Positions 59,251 through 64,000 of a DNA stretch of 64,000 bases are shown here, one piece after another. Within the stretch, counting starts at the first letter, position 1, and each line of letters starts with the position of its first letter. This DNA is from Cocos nucifera (Eukaryota; Streptophyta; Magnoliopsida; Arecales; Arecaceae). The position numbers and the translations under genes are program-made. The DNA lies in the NCBI GenBank assembly GCA_006176705.1, contig QRFJ01000302.1, forward strand, positions 1,178,001 through 1,242,000. The letters are read 5' to 3'. The notes below the pieces were generated by a model. The model saw only the letters and a list, made by a program, of their open reading frames with translations. It had not been told where the DNA came from and ran no database searches.

Positions 59251-60180
59251 AAAATTTAATGCTCATCTTCATCATTCATTATCTAAATAATTATCATTAG
59301 AGTATCGTCGCAAAAGATCGTCTCGATCTAATGGCCCTAACTTCGTTGATCAGAAAAATTCAATTTCGATGATCACGAATGATGATGCGATGATCTGATA
59401 GATGGAGATCTTTGATGGATCCAAAAATCTACAACGATGATCTCGATAATATTTGTAGCATACTATCAAAATTTTATTTCAATCGGATATCGTTATCTTG
59501 GTCAATTTAGTATATGTTAGTTTCGATGTTAAATGATAAATGAGTGATCAAAGGACCAAATGGTGTCCGATTATGAGATAATTTTTTTTATAAATGATCT
59601 TGGCTACTACTTTAATCATTTTTTACGATGGTGATTATAAAATTCAACTTGTGAGATGAAGAACGATCTAAAACTATACGTCTCCTAATAACCATTCTGA
59701 AACTTCACTGATTGTTATGCTCATACTTTTGCAATATCTGCTTAACATTAACAGTTTATACGAAAATAATTTAAATTTTACTATCATCATCGTAAAATGT
59801 TTAAAATTATAACAAAGATCATTTAACTAAAAAATTATCTCATAATCGAACGTCGTTTAACCCTTTAATCATTTTTTTCTAATTTAACAGTCGAAATTAT
59901 TTCGTACTAAATTGACCATGATAACGATATCCAATTGAAGTAAAACTTTGATAGTATGCTACAAATATCATCGAGATTATCATTACAGATTTTTGAATCC
60001 ATCGAAAATCTTTATCCATCAGATCATCGCATCATCATTTATGATCGTTGAAATCAAATTTTCTGATCGATGAAGCTAGGGCCATCGAATCGAGGTAATT
60101 TTTTGCGAAGACACTCTAATAATAATTATTTAGATAATGAACAATGAAGATGGATATTAAATTTTAAAATTATATAATAT
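59237..60180. repeat. Large inverted repeat, ~0.42 kb arms
   Basis: The left arm (59237 to about 59655) and right arm (about 59775 to 60180) are reverse complements with scattered mismatches. Examples are GATGATGCGATGATCTGAT against ATCAGATCATCGCATCATC, and GTAGCATACTATCAAAATTT against AACTTTGATAGTATGCTAC. A spacer of ~120 bases separates them. A transcript across it would form a long imperfect hairpin. It interrupts the subterminal repeats, so it may be a nested element or a native part of this CACTA family. Confidence 0.85.
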
Positions 60181-60330
60181 TTTTAAAAAATAAGAAAAAA
60201 ATTATTTTCTATCTATGATAGCGATTTTGGATAACCGCTGCCGTAGATCTATGGCAGCGGTTTGATAATCGCTGTCATAGATCTATGACAGTGGCTCGAT
60301 AACTGCTGCCATAGGTTAGGTTAAAAATTT

Positions 60331-60900
60331 TTAAATTTTTTCTTTCCTCCCATGCGCGCTCAATCTCTCTCGCTCTCTCTCTCTCCCCCTCCTCTTCGTT
60401 GTCGGTGAGGCTCCTCCCCTCAAACCGACGTCGCCCCTCCTCCTTCCCTGACCGACGTCACCCCTCCTTCCCCCTCGGCCGACGCCGCCCCTCCTTCCCC
60501 CTCCCTCTTCGGCGCCCCCATCCTCGACCGCCCCTCCCCACCACCCACCACCCGACCTACCCAACCCTCCATCCAACCCTTTCTCAACCCCCAACGAAAC
60601 CCCCCCGGCGAACCCCCATCCGACCCTCCCTCGGCCCTCTGCAAACCCCCCTCCGGCGAACCCTCCTCCACCCTCGCTCGGCCCCCGCGAAACCCCACCC
60701 CCCCCTCCATCGCCCCCCTCATCCTCGAACCCCCACAACCCCCACCGATCCTCCTTCAGCCCAAAATCCCCACCACCACCATTCTAACCCTCCCCCGATC
60801 GAGTGTGAAGCCTCCTTCGACCTCCTCGTCACTGTGCCCCCCCCCTCCCCATCCCCGCCCCTGCTCTCTCTTTTTTTTTTTCTCTTCTCTATCTCACTAT
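60331..60900. other. C-rich, GC-high block in the CACTA element
   Basis: Pyrimidine-rich leader (CTCTCTCGCTCTCTCTCTCT), then a C-rich stretch with CGACGCCGCCCCTCC-like repeats in an otherwise AT-rich element. Open in several frames on both strands as Pro/Arg- or Gly-rich sequence, typical of composition bias. Probably the promoter/5' region of the element's gene. Confidence 0.5.
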
Positions 60901-61775
60901 CTTGCTTTTGTTTCGCAAGTTATCTCTAGTGCCATCGTCTTCCTCTAGCATCATCGCCGGTGACCCTCGAAGCTTTCAGTGTGATCCACTCTCTATAGCC
61001 ATAGGTATAATTTTTTTTTAAAATTTATAATATTATTTATTAATTATATATATTTATAATAATTTATAAAATATTTATAATAAATATTATAAATATTTAT
61101 TATAAATATTATAATTATCTGCATGACGTAGTTTTTGGATCATGCCGTGGTGGTAGCCTTGGGTCGTGCCATGTCGGCAGCTGTGGACTAAATCTATCAA
61201 TGGATTGGATTTGGATCGGAACCTGGATATTTAGATCTGGACTCAATTTTAATTACTAATACCGGATCCGAACCTAAATATCCAACGGATCTGTACTTGA
61301 GAGAGGAAGGGAGGGATCCGGCCTCGCTGCCATTATTAGGAGGGGGGTCCGGCCTCACCGGCGAGGAAGATTGAGAGAGGGAGAGTAGGAGATCGAGAGA
61401 GCGAGAGAGGAAGGAAGGGAGTTCGACCTCGTCGGCATCACTGGGAGGGATGGGGTCCGACCTTGTCGGTGAGGGAGATCGAGAGAGGGAAAGAGGAAGA
61501 TCGAGAGATGAAAAAGCTGGGAGGGAGGGGTTCGGCCTGGCCGCCATCGCCGGCGAGAGAGATCGAGAGAGGAAGAGAGGGAGTGATCGAGGGGATGGCA
61601 CACAACCGAGCCGACTTGGATACACAGCCAAGCCGGCTCGGGCCGTGATCGAGCTGGCTAGGGGAGGACCGTAGCCGAATATCTCAGGTACGGAGCTGGC
61701 TTGACTTCCGAGTGAATAGAATTTAATATATCATAATGTTATATTGATTAATGTTCATTAACGTTGTAGATCACG

Positions 61776-63420
61776 ATGGCACCGAAATGCCATCTAGCTT
61801 TCACCCCTGTTCCTCGGTGGGTTATACGTAGTTTAGCATCCGAGCAGTCGGAGCATATTCCATCCATCTCGGCATCGACTGCTCAGAGACCTTCACCGAC
61901 GGCATCTACTCCACCGACAGCTGAGTCTCTACCATCGCAGGCATCTGAGTGTACATTTTTATTATATTAGCACAACTTTATTTTTTATATAGTATGTGTA
62001 CACTTATATATTTGCAAAACATATTTGCATTGCAAGTGCATCATCCAGCCAGATATTTCACGGTCCCATACATATAGCACACGTGTGGAACCGCCAGAAT
62101 CAGATGATGGTGTAGTATGATGTGGAGGGGATGCCGGTAGGGGAGACCACATGGGAGATGCATTTTCTTTTTGGAGTACTTATGAGGCGGTCGGACATCA
62201 TTCCCATAGAGCCCAGAGACTGACGTTTGATGGATGCTACCATCAGAGATTGGGTATGGAAGGAGATATGGATAAGTACGCACATCTTAGTTATATTTAT
62301 GCATTTTATATATTTACACTATATATATTTGATTAGAATAATTTTGTAACTAATTTTTGATAAATTTATGCAGAGGAGATACGACTTTTTCGATCACGAG
62401 AGGGCTCGAGATGCTCGACTGAAGAAGATTGAAGAGTTGTACCGGGGTTACAAGATCAAGCTCCATAGAGGATGGCTCGAGCACCAACGAGACACTCCGG
62501 AGGAGCTGCGCCCTAGATACAGGACTGTCCTTCGAGTTAGTAGGAGAGGATGGTTAGACACTAGAGAAGCTAGGAGTTCGAGATAAAATTTCTAACTTTT
62601 GAATTTTTTAATATGCTTAAAGTTTTATTTAAATATTTATTATTTATTTGAATACTTGTTAGGTTATCTTCCATCAGAACTGGAAGAACCATACAGCCCA
62701 GGAATATACGCACACTCTAGGCCGCGAGTCTATGGTCAATCGTATGCATAGAGAGGTAATTAATTCTAAATCTTACTAGATAAATTAAATTCATATTTTT
62801 TATCATCTTTCTGATAAATTTGTCCTTTGTTATAGCTGATGATAGATAGAGTGATGCCCAGTCATAGCGAAATCTTTCGATTCAGTCGTACGGACAAGAT
62901 GAGCAGGCCGATGAACATCGTGATCGAGCATATTTTTATAAATATTAAATATATTAGTATATATGATTAGTATTATAGTATTTCTTATAAAATTTATTTC
63001 AATCTATAATTACAGGAGCAGTTAGATGCGCTCGCGAGCGAGAGCTCAGATACCTTTGGGCTCCATGACCATCTGTCTCAGATCTTGGGGCCTGAGCACT
63101 CTAGGAGGATTCGATGTAGGTCCGGACACACGCCGATGAGCTACTGGTTCGAGGCGAGCATCTCCTCATAAACTTTCGATGTCGTAAGTCGGAAGGAGCT
63201 TGAGGAAGTGTTGGCATAGGTGGATCATGCTGCGATGCAGGCAGATCGAACTGAGGAGCGCGCATCTCATCTAGAGGACATCGTAAGAGATATGATGTCT
63301 ACACTCAGCACGTATTTTAGAGTTATGGGCTTTGAGGATATGTTGGCCCGCATTCCAGCTTCAACTCTGCTCCTGCTTCGACTCCGGCTCCCGGTGACGA
63401 CGACGATAACGATGATGTAG
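61776..63420 (+). pseudogene. Decayed Transposase_24 (Ptta/En-Spm) ORF
   Basis: Exon-like pieces with GT..AG borders appear in order. 61776 on: Ser/Pro/Thr-rich start (MAPKCHLAFTPVPRW). 62040-62278: frames mixed by stops. 62374-62583: RLKKIEELYRGYKIKLHRGW. About 62664-62754: HQNWKNHTAQEYTHTLGRES. About 62836-62930: PSHSEIFRFSRTDKMSRPM. 63016-63420: SSDTFGLHDHLSQILGPEHS then a helical tail. The sequence of blocks (kxxLYRxYKxKLH, N-x-K-N-H, IFxxTHTKK-like, LGPE) matches the Transposase_24 family, a DNA-binding companion of CACTA transposases. In-frame TAA (about 63169) and TAG (about 63217) break the last exon and stops break the second, so it is not functional. Confidence 0.65.
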
Positions 63421-63600
63421 ATTTAGGAGACTTTTTGATGTATTTTATTTTTTTTAAAAAATATTGTAATAAATTTTATTCGATAATAAAATTTTAATAT
63501 TTTAAAATAATTTTTATGTTTATTATATTTTTTTGTGTTAAATATCTATATTTATCAGATAAAATATATAAAAAAAATTATATTTTTTTAATTATTCAAG

Positions 63601-63980
63601 ATCTACGGCAGCGGTTTTATAACCACTGTCATATCCGTGCTAACTACTGTCATAGGTCCGATGCCAACCGCTACACTCGACCTATGGCAGTGGTTAAGAA
63701 ACTGCTGCAATAGATTATGTATAACAGCGATTATATAACTGCTACTATAGATAACCTATGGCAGCGATTACATAACCACCGCCATAGGTCGATCTATTGC
63801 AGCGGTTTATAAACCGCTGCAATAAGCTATCGATGGCAATGGTTCTAACAACCACTGCAATAATCATTGTCATAGAGCTACGGTGACAACCGCAATAGCA
63901 GCGGTTAGAAAATTACTGTCATAGTCTATGATAATAATTTTTTGGGCTACCACAGTCGTTTGTAACCGCTGTCGTAGCCC
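63601..63980. repeat. Right subterminal palindromic repeats
   Basis: Same GGCAGCGGTT / AACCGCTGCCATAG units as at the left end, in both orientations, running to within about 15 bases of the right terminus. Confidence 0.85.
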
Positions 63981-64000
63981 TTTTTTGTACTAATATATTG

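Larger units (their letters stand above)
58830..63995 (+). mobile_element. CACTA (En/Spm) transposon with a decayed Transposase_24-type gene
   Basis: The left end is CACTACTATAAAAATAATTT. The right end is TTTTTTGTACTAATA, whose complement TATTAGTACAAAAAA matches a CACTA terminus with two C-to-T transitions. TAT occurs immediately outside both ends (58827-58829 and 63996-63998), the 3-base target duplication expected for CACTA. Palindromic subterminal repeats lie inside both ends (58855-59172 with 60208-60318, and 63601-63980). The only recognisable gene is a broken Transposase_24-type ORF. The large TNPD/Transposase_21 transposase is absent, so the copy is non-autonomous. About 5.2 kb. Confidence 0.78.

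Noticed and set aside
60331..60929. Pro-rich 176-codon and Gly-rich 135-codon frames
   Set aside because: C-rich composition opens several frames on both strands. No conserved motif.

Overview
This is plant nuclear DNA, almost certainly from a monocot. A palm is my best guess, an inference from the look of the repeats and gene structures and not proven here. The evidence for a plant genome is: five intron-containing genes with GT..AG introns of up to about 4 kb, AT-rich intergenic DNA full of poly-A/T runs and microsatellites, and plant-type mobile elements (an LTR retrotransposon derivative, CACTA DNA transposons, a Helitron candidate, foldback elements). There are no bacterial operons, no rRNA, no CRISPR array and no convincing tRNA gene.

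Layout. 1-5453 is a non-autonomous LTR retrotransposon (LARD type). Its left LTR is cut by the window edge, and its interior holds a decayed gag start and two different tandem arrays instead of pol. It has inserted into the last exons of an older CACTA transposon (remnant 5454-6235). That remnant abuts a degenerate copy of the 3' part of a bZIP gene (6236-7495). 7721-9238 (minus) is a complete clade II-like SWEET sugar transporter. 9531-14523 is gene-poor. 14524-20867 has plausible Helitron termini and contains a purine-rich GC block and a ~0.5 kb direct repeat. 20935-21612 is a foldback element. 22810-25314 (plus) is a complete five-exon bZIP gene whose second exon is built from five in-frame 37-residue tandem repeats. 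30503-35158 (plus) is a PERK-type proline-rich receptor kinase with one frameshift in its ectodomain. 42354-43813 (plus) encodes mitochondrial ribosomal protein mL41, probably with a long 5' UTR intron reaching back to about 38.4 kb. 44929-54715 (minus) encodes the mitochondrial ATP synthase OSCP (delta) subunit. 58830-63995 is a CACTA element carrying a broken Transposase_24-type gene, palindromic subterminal repeats and a ~0.95 kb inverted repeat.

How the genes relate. mL41 and OSCP are tail to tail, about 1.1 kb apart, and both serve mitochondria; this is probably coincidence. SWEET (membrane sugar transport), PERK (cell-wall or surface signalling) and bZIP (transcription) are independent genes. 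The least ordinary locus is the bZIP gene. Each repeat ends in a copy of intron 1's own polypyrimidine tract plus AG acceptor, so alternative acceptors could remove whole 37-residue units while keeping frame. A truncated copy of its 3' half lies about 19 kb upstream.

Exon models were assembled by hand from splice signals, reading phase and family knowledge. The phase sums are exact for SWEET, bZIP, mL41 and OSCP, and exact for PERK except for the one frameshift.
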